Shown here piece by piece: positions 1-7,622 of a DNA stretch of 64,000 bases. The notes under the pieces are model-generated. The model saw nothing but the letters and a program-made list of their open reading frames with translations. It had not been told where the DNA came from and did not search any database. Positions within the stretch are counted from its first letter, which is position 1. Each line of letters starts with the position of its first letter. The translations under genes were made by a program, and so were the position numbers. Location of the stretch: NCBI GenBank assembly GCA_012729115.1, contig JAAYDR010000045.1, forward strand, positions 1-64,000, read 5' to 3'. The DNA comes from Clostridiales bacterium. Its GTDB lineage: Bacteria; Bacillota; Clostridia; Christensenellales; Aristaeellaceae.

Positions 1-1152
1 GCACTCAAGAAGGCCGGCGGTTTTGCAACGGGGCAGACCGTGGGAACATGGCTGCCTCTGCCTGGGGTTACGCGCAGGATGCAGGAAGGGTATCAGGCGC
101 GGGTCCTGAGTATGCATCTATTACCCGTCGAGCCGGTGATGGGTGTGCTGCGCGTCGCCTTCCCAATGCGGAACTTTGCGGACAGCTTCTCGATGCTTCA
201 AACTGCACTTGTGGGCAATGATGTGTCCACCGCGCTTTGCGTCAAACTGCTGGATCTGGATTTTACTCCTCAGGCGCTCAGGGGTTATGCGGGACCCCGC
301 CAGTCGATAAAGGGAGTTCGTGAGGCCGTGGGCGTGTATGATCGTCCGCTGGTGCTCAACATGCTCAAACCCTGTATCGGCTATACGGCGGAGGAAGGGG
401 CAAGGATCTTCCTGGAATCGGCAATGGGCGGCGTTGATCTGATCAAGGATGACGAGGTGCACGGTCAAACGGATATCAGCGGGGTAGCGGAGCGGGTGGA
501 AAAATACCATCGTGCGGCCCAAACCGTGCGTGAGCGTACGGGACGCGCCCCACTGTACATCCCCAACATTACGGCGCGCCCAAAGCAGATGCGTGAAAAC
601 GCGCGTGCTGTCATTGCAGCGGGGGGCAGGGGTGTGATGGTCAATTTTGTTTCCGCAGGACTGGACGCGCTATGGGAGTTGTCTGCTGAGTTCGGCGATC
701 GGCTCTTCTTCCTGGCACACTACGCCGGTGCAGGCATGATGAGCGCACCGGGTGTGGGATACTCCAATGCCGTTCTGCTGGGTGTTCTGCCCCGGCTGGC
801 AGGGGCCGATATGATCATGACCATGTACCCGGGCAGGCCCGACAGCCAGGGGTATTACGGCTTTTTACAAGCGCTGCAAAAGCAGCGGCTTCCCCTTGGA
901 CAGATCGCGCCGGTGTTTACCACCATTGGTGGCGGGGTAACTCCTTTAAATCTGGGATCCATCCTTCGTGAAACAGGCAATGATACGATCCTGGCCGTGG
1001 GCGGAGCGATCCAAGGACATCCCATGGGTACGGCATACGGTGGTGAAGCCGTGCTGGCAGCCATTGATTGCGCTATGAAGAACGAAGAGATCACCCAGCG
1101 TGCCCGGTGCTGTCCTGCGTTGCAGGCGGCCATTGATGCATGGGCAAAATGA
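1..1152 (+). CDS. RuBisCO-like protein (type IV large-chain family), 5' end missing
   Basis: The reading frame is open to the left edge, so the N-terminal part lies outside the window. The C-terminal barrel of the RuBisCO large-chain family is recognisable. It has LKPCIG (RuBisCO KPKxG region), GGVDLIKDDE with the metal-site K, D and E (K codon at 445), HYAGAG for the catalytic-His region, IGGG, and GGAIQGHPMG for the C-terminal phosphate site. The loop-6 lysine region (GKxEG in true RuBisCO) reads MTMYPGRPDSQG here, with no lysine, so it is not a CO2-fixing enzyme. Family knowledge: RuBisCO-like proteins act as enolases or isomerases in methionine salvage, or as decarboxylases or transcarboxylases in apionate-type sugar-acid catabolism. 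The following class II aldolase and GntR genes favour a sugar-acid role, but the exact reaction cannot be named. Confidence 0.88.
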   Translation, partial: ALKKAGGFATGQTVGTWLPLPGVTRRMQEGYQARVLSMHLLPVEPVMGVLRVAFPMRNFADSFSMLQTALVGNDVSTALCVKLLDLDFTPQALRGYAGPRQSIKGVREAVGVYDRPLVLNMLKPCIGYTAEEGARIFLESAMGGVDLIKDDEVHGQTDISGVAERVEKYHRAAQTVRERTGRAPLYIPNITARPKQMRENARAVIAAGGRGVMVNFVSAGLDALWELSAEFGDRLFFLAHYAGAGMMSAPGVGYSNAVLLGVLPRLAGADMIMTMYPGRPDSQGYYGFLQALQKQRLPLGQIAPVFTTIGGGVTPLNLGSILRETGNDTILAVGGAIQGHPMGTAYGGEAVLAAIDCAMKNEEITQRARCCPALQAAIDAWAK

Positions 1153-1174
1153 ATGAAGGGCAAGGAAGAAAACC

Positions 1175-1780
1175 ATGATGACGGACAGAACAAAAGTCTT
1201 TAGAAAGTTGCACATTGCCGCAGAGCGTGCCTATGGGCATTCCCTGCAAACCGGCAGTGGCGGAAACCTGTCCGCACGGGATGTGGTGGCGGGACAGATG
1301 ATCGTCAAATCCAGTGGAGGCTCGTTTGCCGACTGTACGGATGAGGGAGACGGGTTTGTGATCACCGATTTTTTGGGTTCTCCCATCCCCGGAAGCACCG
1401 GGAAGCCAACCCGGGAGGTGGTGCTGCATGCGATGCTGTATCAGCTTTCCGACACTATTGGCGGTGTGATGCATACCCATAGCCCCTTTGCAATCGCATA
1501 CGCGTTCCATCATGACATCCTGCCGATGACAACATGGCATGTGCGGCTTAAGTTTGGCTGCGATATTCCCGTACTGGATATTCCCTCGCCCATGGTACGG
1601 CCTGAAGATACGCCGCTGGTGCGTTCGCTTTTTGATGCAAATCCAAATCTGCCCGCCTTCCTGCTGCGCGGGCACGGCATTGTGGCCGTGGGGAAGGACG
1701 TGCTGGAGGCGGAGCACAACGCCGAGCTGGTGGAAGAAACAGCGAAAATCGCGGTGTTGAAAGAATTGCTGGAAAAGTAG
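1175..1780 (+). CDS. class II aldolase/adducin family protein
   Basis: A 201-residue protein of typical length for single-domain class II aldolases (fuculose-1-phosphate aldolase, ribulose-5-phosphate 4-epimerase, MtnB dehydratase). The zinc-binding histidines are visible: MHTHS at residues 99-103 and RGHGIVAVG around His167, with the N-terminal GSGGNLSARD substrate-phosphate motif. It starts 22 bases after the RuBisCO-like gene behind a GGAAGAA ribosome site, so the two are very probably one operon. In known pathways this fold performs aldol cleavage, epimerisation, dehydration or decarboxylation of phosphorylated sugar derivatives. A RuBisCO-like partner is known both in methionine salvage (MtnW/MtnB) and in apionate catabolism. 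No other methionine-salvage gene is in view, so the substrate is open. Confidence 0.88.
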   Translation: MMTDRTKVFRKLHIAAERAYGHSLQTGSGGNLSARDVVAGQMIVKSSGGSFADCTDEGDGFVITDFLGSPIPGSTGKPTREVVLHAMLYQLSDTIGGVMHTHSPFAIAYAFHHDILPMTTWHVRLKFGCDIPVLDIPSPMVRPEDTPLVRSLFDANPNLPAFLLRGHGIVAVGKDVLEAEHNAELVEETAKIAVLKELLEK

Positions 1781-1894
1781 TGAAATTTGATGTAAGATGC
1801 AAATGGTGAGCAATCAGATTTTACGTCCCCTTGACATCACAACCATTGGCGCAGACCTGACGGGACGCTGGTGAACCACAAGGAGGTTGGCCTG

Positions 1895-2614
1895 ATGACC
1901 AGATTATCCGAATTGCCCGTAACGACCATCAAGTTGAACAATAAACGCATGAGCGAGCAGATTTTTGAGCAGCTTTGCGATTGGATTATGGACGGTACGC
2001 TGCGGGCAGGTCAGAAAATCAGCGAGGATGAGTTGGCCGATCGCTTTGGCGTAAGCCGCATGCCTGTGCGCGAGGCCGTCAGGTTGCTCAGTGCCAAGGG
2101 CCTGGTGGAATCAATCCCCTACATCGGCACCACGGTGCGTGTGCTGACCGATCATGAAGTCCGCGAGATCTATTTGCTGCGCAGTGTACTGGAACCCCTG
2201 GCAAGCAGCAAAGCAGCCGAATACATCATCGACGTGGAATTGGAACAGCTTCAAAACATCCAGACAGAGCTGGAGAAGAACGCTAAACTGCCCTTGTCGC
2301 TGTCCACATCCAAGGAGTTGTATCGGCTCAACAAGGAATTTCATATGTGCATGTATGCGCCGTCCCGCATGAACACACTCCTGAAGATCATTGACGGGCT
2401 CTGGGACAGCATCGCCAATATCCGTATGCGGATTGCATATACCAGCATTTATCCCCAGCAAATGCAGCACGAGCACCGCGACTATATCCACTGCCTGAAG
2501 CAGCGGGATGGCGAAACGCTTGCGCAACTTGTGAAAAAAAACCTGGAGTTTCATGCCAAACAGATACCAAGCATCGACAAGCTGTTTGAGATGGACCAAG
2601 CGCTTCATCAATAG
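1895..2614 (+). CDS. GntR family (FadR-type) transcriptional regulator
   Basis: A DNA-binding regulator with an N-terminal winged helix (about residues 12-75: EQLCDWIMDGTLRAGQKISE, then LADRFGVSRMPVREAVRLL) and an all-helical FCD ligand-binding domain. The FCD metal-ligand region includes NKEFHMCMY and a late histidine in LEFHAKQ. I chose ATG 1895 rather than GTG 1871 because AGGAGG at 1881-1886 sits 8 bases upstream of it. FadR-type GntR proteins usually sense sugar acids or organic acids and repress neighbouring catabolic genes. It lies downstream and co-directional with the RuBisCO-like/aldolase pair, so control of that operon is the natural inference. Confidence 0.9.
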   Translation: MTRLSELPVTTIKLNNKRMSEQIFEQLCDWIMDGTLRAGQKISEDELADRFGVSRMPVREAVRLLSAKGLVESIPYIGTTVRVLTDHEVREIYLLRSVLEPLASSKAAEYIIDVELEQLQNIQTELEKNAKLPLSLSTSKELYRLNKEFHMCMYAPSRMNTLLKIIDGLWDSIANIRMRIAYTSIYPQQMQHEHRDYIHCLKQRDGETLAQLVKKNLEFHAKQIPSIDKLFEMDQALHQ

Positions 2615-2706
2615 ATTTTTTTGAATTTGCTATTGGGAGTTTGCCAGCCTACCAATGGACTCCGTAGAAAGCGGGTCCCGCGCCGACAGGAACAGGAGGT
2701 GCGAGT

Positions 2707-3846
2707 ATGCCGACCGCAATTGACCATGTTGCAGATGTGGGTGGGTTGACGCTGGAAGAGAGGCCGTTTGACGCCATCGACAGCCTTATTCTGACGCAAA
2801 TTGTCTATATGCCCATGGAGGGCTTTCTGGATCAGGGCGGAGAGGCCACTCTTGCTCAGCTTTGGGTTTTTCTTCAGAACCATTACACAGAGGACAGCTT
2901 TGATATCTTTCAAAAGAAGCGCTTTGCTCTGACCTGCGCATGCGCCGCCCAAGACCGGTATCGGGACTGGAGGCTGCACCATTATGTCAACAGGGTTGAA
3001 CCGGAGCGGGAAATGCAGTTCTGCGCCTGTGCCTTTGATCTGCCAGGCCCGGAGACGGTGATTGCCTTTCGGGGGACGGACCTCAGCCTTGCGGGCTGGA
3101 AAGAGGACCTGAACATGTCCTTTATGACCGTTCCCTCCCAGCGTTTGGCTGCGGAGTATGTGGAGCAGCTGGCGCGAGCAGACGGCAGGGAGTTCATCCT
3201 TGCCGGACACAGTAAGGGGGGCAATTTGGCGGTCTACGCCGCCTCTGCTGTTTGTGAGGATACGCAAAACAAAATCCGGCGGATCGATTCCTTCGACGGG
3301 CCCGGCTTTGACCAGGGAACGTTGAACAGTCATGGATTCCAGCGAATATTGGGGAGGATCGAAAGCTATCTGCCGCAAAGCAGCGTGGTGGGAATGCTGC
3401 TCTACGACCATCCGCCCTATACGGTGGTACAGAGCAAGTCCTTGGGGATTTTGCAACATGACGCGATGACCTGGCAGATCCGGGAGGGGGCCTTTGTCAC
3501 GCTGGAGGGGCTGGATCTGGTCGGCAAACTTACGGACGAAACCCTTCACGCCTGGCTCGCCGGGATGGACAACTCCTCAAGGCGGCTTTTGGTGGACACC
3601 CTCTACCAGGTGGTGGGTGCGGCCCAGATGGACACGGTCAGCGGTTTGGTGGAGGATTGGCGGGACAGTTCCCTAAAAATGCTGGAAGCCTTGCGGGAGT
3701 TGGATCCCCAGGTGCGTAAAAGCGTGCGGGGAATGCTGGTCAAGCTGTTCAGCACCGGGGCCGCGGGGGCGTTGCGGGCGATCTTGCCCCACAACCTGTT
3801 GGGCAGCCTCCAGCAAAGGGAGGATTCCCAGCGGCAGGGGGAATGA
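2707..3846 (+). CDS. DUF2974 (Mbeg1-like) alpha/beta-hydrolase
   Basis: A 379-residue protein of the DUF2974/Mbeg1-like family, related to class 3 lipases. The nucleophile elbow GHSKGGNLAVYAA is around residue 165, preceded by AFRGTDLSLAGWKEDLNMSF, which resembles the oxyanion region of class 3 lipases. SFDGPGF and an aspartate/histidine-containing second half follow. No signal peptide is evident, so it is probably cytoplasmic. AGGAGG lies 8 bases before the ATG. The gene converges on the amidohydrolase gene with only 7 bases between stop codons. The physiological substrate of the family is unknown; hydrolase activity is inferred from the GxSxG motif. Confidence 0.85.
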   Translation: MPTAIDHVADVGGLTLEERPFDAIDSLILTQIVYMPMEGFLDQGGEATLAQLWVFLQNHYTEDSFDIFQKKRFALTCACAAQDRYRDWRLHHYVNRVEPEREMQFCACAFDLPGPETVIAFRGTDLSLAGWKEDLNMSFMTVPSQRLAAEYVEQLARADGREFILAGHSKGGNLAVYAASAVCEDTQNKIRRIDSFDGPGFDQGTLNSHGFQRILGRIESYLPQSSVVGMLLYDHPPYTVVQSKSLGILQHDAMTWQIREGAFVTLEGLDLVGKLTDETLHAWLAGMDNSSRRLLVDTLYQVVGAAQMDTVSGLVEDWRDSSLKMLEALRELDPQVRKSVRGMLVKLFSTGAAGALRAILPHNLLGSLQQREDSQRQGE

Positions 3847-3853
3847 CGGGACT

Positions 3854-4651
3854 TTACCCCAGGCCCAGCAAAAATGCCTCAAAATTCCGGTGAAGGATGC
3901 TTTCCTGTTCGTCCTGGGTGAGCGGCAGGGCCTTCAGCCGCTCCAGTTCCTGGACGGGGTCCCACATAGGGTAATCGGAGCCAAAGAAAACCTGCTTTAC
4001 CCCGTAGCGATGGATCAGGTTGGCCGCTTCTTGGGGACGCAGAGCGTACAGACTGCTGCTGCAGTCCACCCACAGATTGGGTCGTCCCGCCAGATATTGC
4101 CAGCCGGTTTTCCACATGGACCAGCCGCCAAAATGGGCGGCGATCACCTTCAGCGCAGGAACCGCGTCCATGACCCGGGCCAGGCGCCAAGGATCGCTGA
4201 AGGAATACCGGGTGTCCCCTACATGGGACAGCAGGGGGATCTGAAGTTCTGCCATGTGCCGGAAAAGAGCAAGGGCCTTGGGGCTATCCAGTTCAAACCG
4301 CTGAAAATCAGGGTGTAACTTTACGCCCTTCAAACCTCCGGCCAGAATGCGCTCCAGCTCTCCCCGGCAGTCTGGATGCTCCGGATGCAGGGTTCCAAAG
4401 CCGATCAGGCGATGGGGATGCTGGGACACAACACCCATCAGGTAGTTGTTGATGTTGGACACCCGCTCCCAGGTTACCGCCACGCTATGGACCAAGAAAC
4501 GGGAGATGCCCGCTTCGTCCCCACGGGAAAGCAATGTGCCTACAGTACCGTCCAGGCACATGGGGATTTGATAGAATTCGCCGATGGATGCGGCAGCCTT
4601 CCCGGCGATGGCATCAGGATAAATATGGGCATGGGTGTCAATGATGCTCAC
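3854..4651 (-). CDS. amidohydrolase family protein (TIM-barrel, amidohydrolase 2 type)
   Basis: A metal-dependent hydrolase or decarboxylase of 265 residues. IDTHAHIYP at residues 4-12 gives the first metal-binding HxH, GVKLHPDFQ the strand-5 histidine region, LLSHVGDT and VIAAHFGG later histidines, and FGSDYPM the conserved catalytic Asp. This is the pattern of the PF04909 group (aminocarboxymuconate-semialdehyde decarboxylase-like). The start ATG at 4651 has AAGGAGAAT just upstream. A consensus sigma-A promoter reads into it from 4710-4681. Substrate unknown. Confidence 0.85.
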   Translation of the reverse strand: MSIIDTHAHIYPDAIAGKAAASIGEFYQIPMCLDGTVGTLLSRGDEAGISRFLVHSVAVTWERVSNINNYLMGVVSQHPHRLIGFGTLHPEHPDCRGELERILAGGLKGVKLHPDFQRFELDSPKALALFRHMAELQIPLLSHVGDTRYSFSDPWRLARVMDAVPALKVIAAHFGGWSMWKTGWQYLAGRPNLWVDCSSSLYALRPQEAANLIHRYGVKQVFFGSDYPMWDPVQELERLKALPLTQDEQESILHRNFEAFLLGLG

Positions 4652-4680
4652 GGGAGATTCTCCTTTGGTGGATCTGAGCT

Positions 4681-4710
4681 ATCTTACAATGGCCGTTTCA
4701 AAATTGTCAA
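4681..4710 (-). promoter_or_regulatory. sigma-A promoter for the amidohydrolase gene
   Basis: On the minus strand a perfect TTGACA (complement of 4705-4710) is followed after 18 bases by TAAGAT (complement of 4681-4686). Transcription would start near 4674, about 23 bases before the ATG at 4651. It lies back to back with the ECF-type promoter of the sigma factor gene. Confidence 0.7.
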
Positions 4711-4716
4711 GAACAG

Positions 4717-4743
4717 GGAACAAAAGAAGCTGCCTGAGCGTCT
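4717..4743 (+). promoter_or_regulatory. ECF-type promoter, probable autoregulation of the sigma factor gene
   Basis: GGAAC at 4717-4721 is separated by 17 bases from CGTCT at 4739-4743. This matches the general ECF sigma promoter layout (GGAAC/TGAAC, 16-17 bases, CGTC/CGTA) and lies 69 bases upstream of the GTG start of an ECF sigma gene. No convincing sigma-A promoter was seen here on the plus strand. ECF sigma factors commonly transcribe their own operon, so autoregulation is inferred. Confidence 0.6.
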
Positions 4744-4811
4744 ATTCATCAGGGAATGTCGCTGGAAATCCATCACAATGGGAAAATGGGCCGTGGAAGG
4801 GAGGAAAGTCC

Positions 4812-5360
4812 GTGGATGACCGGGGAGAGCTGCTGAAAAGAGCGCGCTCAGGGGACGGGGACGCCTTCATGGAGCTTTGCGGCCCCTTCGTAGACATGAT
4901 CTACCGGCACTGCCTTCAGCTGATGAAGCAGCCGTCGGACGCCCAGGACGCGGCTCAGGAGACCCTGTTAAGGGCCTTTCGCGCCATGCCGCGGTTTATC
5001 GGACAAAGCGGCATCGCCACCTGGTTGTATCGCATCGCCCACAACACCTGCCTGGATATGCTCAGAAAGCCCCGGCGGAAAAGCGAGGCTGTCTCCATGG
5101 AGCAGTTGCGGGAGGGGGGTTTTGAACCCCAGGCCCCTGGGGACACTCCGGAAACCCTTTATGAAAAAAATGCTGAGGCGCAGCGGCTCTGGGCAGCCAT
5201 TGCCCGGCTGCCCAGGGATCAGCAGGTCCTGTTGAGCCTTCGCTACGGTGAAAACTACAGCTATGAGCAATTGGCAAAGGCCCTGGGGCTTCGGGAGGGA
5301 ACTGTGAAGAGCAAGCTGAGCCGGGCCAAGGACCGTCTGCAGGAATTGATGAAGGGATAA
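4812..5360 (+). CDS. ECF-type RNA polymerase sigma factor (sigma-70 family)
   Basis: A 182-residue sigma factor with region 2 (LCGPFVDMIYRHCLQLM then DAQDAAQETLLRAF, GIATWLYRIAHNTCLD) and region 4 (IARLPRDQQVLLSLRYGENY, then AKALGLREGTVKSKLSRAK). There is no region 3, as expected for group IV factors. The start is GTG 4812, not an upstream codon, because GGGAGGAAAG lies immediately before it and the region 2 homology begins there. The next gene is a DUF4349 membrane protein, the position usually taken by an anti-sigma factor. It probably responds to an envelope signal; the stimulus is unknown. Confidence 0.92.
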   Translation: MDDRGELLKRARSGDGDAFMELCGPFVDMIYRHCLQLMKQPSDAQDAAQETLLRAFRAMPRFIGQSGIATWLYRIAHNTCLDMLRKPRRKSEAVSMEQLREGGFEPQAPGDTPETLYEKNAEAQRLWAAIARLPRDQQVLLSLRYGENYSYEQLAKALGLREGTVKSKLSRAKDRLQELMKG

Positions 5361-5427
5361 ATCGGCGAATCTTCCATGGAACTTTTTTTCAACACACTCG
5401 TCTAATAGGCGGAAGGGAGGTTGGCTC

Positions 5428-6576
5428 ATGGACAGCATCAAGGATTCTCAAAGGAATGAACAGGATGCGCTGGATCGTGCGCTGGCCGGCTTCTTCCAAG
5501 TCCGAACGCCCCAGGGGTTTGACGCTGCCTGGCGCGGGGCGGTGAAGAGAGAGGAGTTGAAAAGAATGGCATCATCCGGGAAGAGCCGGTGGTGGAAGGC
5601 GGCTGTACCTGCCTTCGCGGCCACGGTCCTGGTGGTGGGTACACTGCTCACCGGGGGAGGCGACTTTGGGGTATCTCAGAGACCGCCGGTCAGGGACGAG
5701 ATGCTCTCCGGCAGCAGAGCCTCCAAGGCAGCCTATGACCTGGAGCAAAGCGCTGTGCCGGAGGCGGGGAGCGGCGAGGGCACAAGCAGCTACGACCTTA
5801 TGGGAGACGCGGCTCCGGCGCCCATACCGGCAGAGACAGCCGCCGCCGACAAAGGCGCGTCCCAGAAGAAAATCGTCCGTACGGCAGACATCACCCTGGC
5901 AACCGCCGCCTTTGACGCGAGCCAGCAGGCTGTGAGGGAGAAGGTTGCCCTGATGGGGGGCTATGTGCAAAGCATGTCCCAGTATGAGGCCACCACCTGG
6001 CAGCCTCAGCGGACAGTCTACTTCACCCTGCGCATCCCCACGGAAAGGCTGGACGAATTCCTTTCGGGCGTGTCGGGGATTGGAAGGGTCACCTCCCGCA
6101 GTGAAAACACCCAGGACATGACCGTGCAGTATTCCGACACCACCCTGCGCCTGGCAACCCAGCAGGAGAAGATGAAGCGGCTCCAGGAGCTGCTCACCCG
6201 GGCGGAAAACGTGGCGGATCTGCTGGAAATTGAGACAGAGATCGCCGATACCCAATATGAGATCGACAGCTATGAAACCTCCCTGCGGTCCATTGACCGG
6301 GAGGTGGAGCAAAGCCTGGTGAGCCTCACTGTGGTGGAAGAGACACCGGCCCAAAGCGCCACACAGGATGGTGTGAGTCTGGGGCAAAGGTTGGCCGACG
6401 GTCTGGCCGCGTCCCTGGAGGGGACGGTACGGTTCTTCCAGAACATGCTGGTCTTTCTGGTGATGGCCATGCCCGCTCTCCTTCTGCTGGCAGTGGTTGG
6501 TTTGGCGGTATGGATGATCTTGCGCCGAAAACGCCATGGCAGCACCGCTTATGATAATGAGGAGGATAACAAATGA
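5428..6576 (+). CDS. DUF4349 domain membrane protein, candidate anti-sigma partner
   Basis: 382 residues. A cytoplasmic N-terminus of about 53 residues is followed by a TM segment (AVPAFAATVLVVGTLLTGG, about 55-75). Next comes an extracytoplasmic Ala/Pro/Ser-rich linker, then a DUF4349 domain (KIVRTADITLATAAFDASQQ onward) with a coiled-coil stretch (TQQEKMKRLQELLTRAENV, ETEIADTQYEIDSYETSL). A second TM segment near residue 335-360 ends in RRKRH. The topology, tandem position after an ECF sigma gene and charged N-terminus suggest anti-sigma function. No zinc-binding HxxxCxxC motif is present, so that is inference. AGGGAGG precedes the ATG. Confidence 0.82.
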   Translation: MDSIKDSQRNEQDALDRALAGFFQVRTPQGFDAAWRGAVKREELKRMASSGKSRWWKAAVPAFAATVLVVGTLLTGGGDFGVSQRPPVRDEMLSGSRASKAAYDLEQSAVPEAGSGEGTSSYDLMGDAAPAPIPAETAAADKGASQKKIVRTADITLATAAFDASQQAVREKVALMGGYVQSMSQYEATTWQPQRTVYFTLRIPTERLDEFLSGVSGIGRVTSRSENTQDMTVQYSDTTLRLATQQEKMKRLQELLTRAENVADLLEIETEIADTQYEIDSYETSLRSIDREVEQSLVSLTVVEETPAQSATQDGVSLGQRLADGLAASLEGTVRFFQNMLVFLVMAMPALLLLAVVGLAVWMILRRKRHGSTAYDNEEDNK

Positions 6577-7313
6577 AAAAGACAATCGCAATATCGCTGG
6601 TACTTCTGATTCTGGTAGCATCGTCCGTGGCATTGGCCCAGGGCAACACTCCGTCTCCCGGCAGGGAAAGCACTCTGACTGCCACAGGTTCCGCCGTAGT
6701 GACCTTGCAGCCGGATTTTGCCACACTGAGCCTGGGCGTGGTCGCTCAAGCGGAAACCGTAGCGGATGCCCAGGCCCAGAACGCCGTCCAGATGACGGCC
6801 GTGCTGGCCGCCCTGGAAAAGGCAGGGGTTGCCAGGGAGGATATTCAGACCAGCTATTTCACGGTGAACCCCGTTTATGGAGACACGGCCTCCACGTATG
6901 AGATGTCGGCGATCTACCCCAATCCGAGCGGGAAGCCTGTGGGATACAGGGTGGAGAACACCCTCCAGGTAACCCTGCGAGACATCGGCAGCATTGGGAG
7001 CACTTTGGATGAAGCCATGAAGGCAGGGGCGAACCAGAGCTATGGGATCAGCTTTGAGAGCACCCAAAAGGCCCAGGCCTACGACAAGGCTCTCCAGGAA
7101 GCGGTGAAGGAGGCCCGGCGCAAAGCCGAGCTGATGGCCCAGGCAGTTGGACAAACGCTGGGCAGCCTGGTTGAGCTTCTGGAGCAGAATGCGGGTTATG
7201 GCGGAGGATACATGAAAACCATGGCCATGGACGCCGCGTATCCCGGCACGCCGATCGTCAGCGGGATGTTGAATGTGGAAGCCTCAGTGCAGGTGACCTA
7301 TCAATTGCCCTGA
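6573..7313 (+). CDS. SIMPL domain (DUF541) secreted protein
   Basis: A 246-residue exported protein. A cleavable signal peptide (MKKTIAISLVLLILVASSVA, with LA-Q as likely cut) precedes a SIMPL/DUF541 domain: RESTLTATGSAVVTLQPDFA, VGVVAQAETVADAQAQN-type helix and GYRVENTLQVTLRD. Its ATG overlaps the stop of the DUF4349 gene (ATGA), so the two are translationally coupled. SIMPL proteins are periplasmic or surface proteins linked in some bacteria to oxidative or envelope stress, but have no defined biochemical activity. This third gene completes a likely sigma-controlled operon ending at the terminator at 7405. Confidence 0.88.
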   Translation: MKKTIAISLVLLILVASSVALAQGNTPSPGRESTLTATGSAVVTLQPDFATLSLGVVAQAETVADAQAQNAVQMTAVLAALEKAGVAREDIQTSYFTVNPVYGDTASTYEMSAIYPNPSGKPVGYRVENTLQVTLRDIGSIGSTLDEAMKAGANQSYGISFESTQKAQAYDKALQEAVKEARRKAELMAQAVGQTLGSLVELLEQNAGYGGGYMKTMAMDAAYPGTPIVSGMLNVEASVQVTYQLP

Positions 7314-7404
7314 GGAAACTAGGATTCTGGAGGCTCCGGCCAGGATGAGATGTGGACTGCGTTTTATGCGGCCATAGGAGAACAATCAAGGGACCAAACA
7401 CCTT

Positions 7405-7437
7405 GGGGCTGGCTTTTCAGGCCAGTCCCCATTTTTA
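7405..7437 (+). terminator. rho-independent terminator after the ECF sigma operon
   Basis: GGGGCTGGC (7405-7413) pairs with GCCAGTCCCC (7421-7430) with one bulged base across a short T-rich loop, followed by ATTTTTAT. It lies 92 bases after the SIMPL gene stop. Confidence 0.75.
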
Positions 7438-7440
7438 TGT

Positions 7441-7564
7441 GGGGGCCGTTCCCAGGGAGACGTTTTCTGGAGATGAGTCTCCAGGTCAGGGCACGGGAAC
7501 AGAACCCCTGGAAAGGCTTGGAAAGAAAAAGGAACTGTACACTCGTGGGATTTTCATGTACAAT
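7441..7564 (+). other. structured intergenic stretch of unknown role
   Basis: This is most of the 309-base gap between the SIMPL gene and the next gene. A perfect 7-bp hairpin (CTGGAGA 7467-7473 with TCTCCAG 7478-7484) is enclosed by a distal pairing of GTTCCC (7448-7453) and GGGAAC (7495-7500). CCAGGG (7452-7457) could alternatively pair with CCCTGG (7506-7511). Further on, TGTACA occurs twice, 21 bases apart (7536-7541 and 7557-7562), and the second overlaps a possible -10 box TACAAT at 7559-7564. I cannot assign a known RNA family. Confidence 0.35.
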
Positions 7565-7622
7565 AATGGTCAGGAAATATCATGACAGTTGGGCATTCGC
7601 CCAGGGAAAGGAGTGTGGCGGC

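Noticed and set aside
1803-1874. A 23-residue frame (MVSNQILRPLDITTIGADLT then GRW) between the aldolase and GntR genes
   Set aside because: It has no ribosome binding site and no recognisable homology. It may be a remnant of a deleted gene, but nothing supports a functional peptide.
7441-7520. Resemblance to the SRP RNA (CCAGGTCAGG followed by GGGAAC)
   Set aside because: The diagnostic GGAAGGAAGCAGCC-like return strand is absent and the surrounding helices do not fit SRP RNA.
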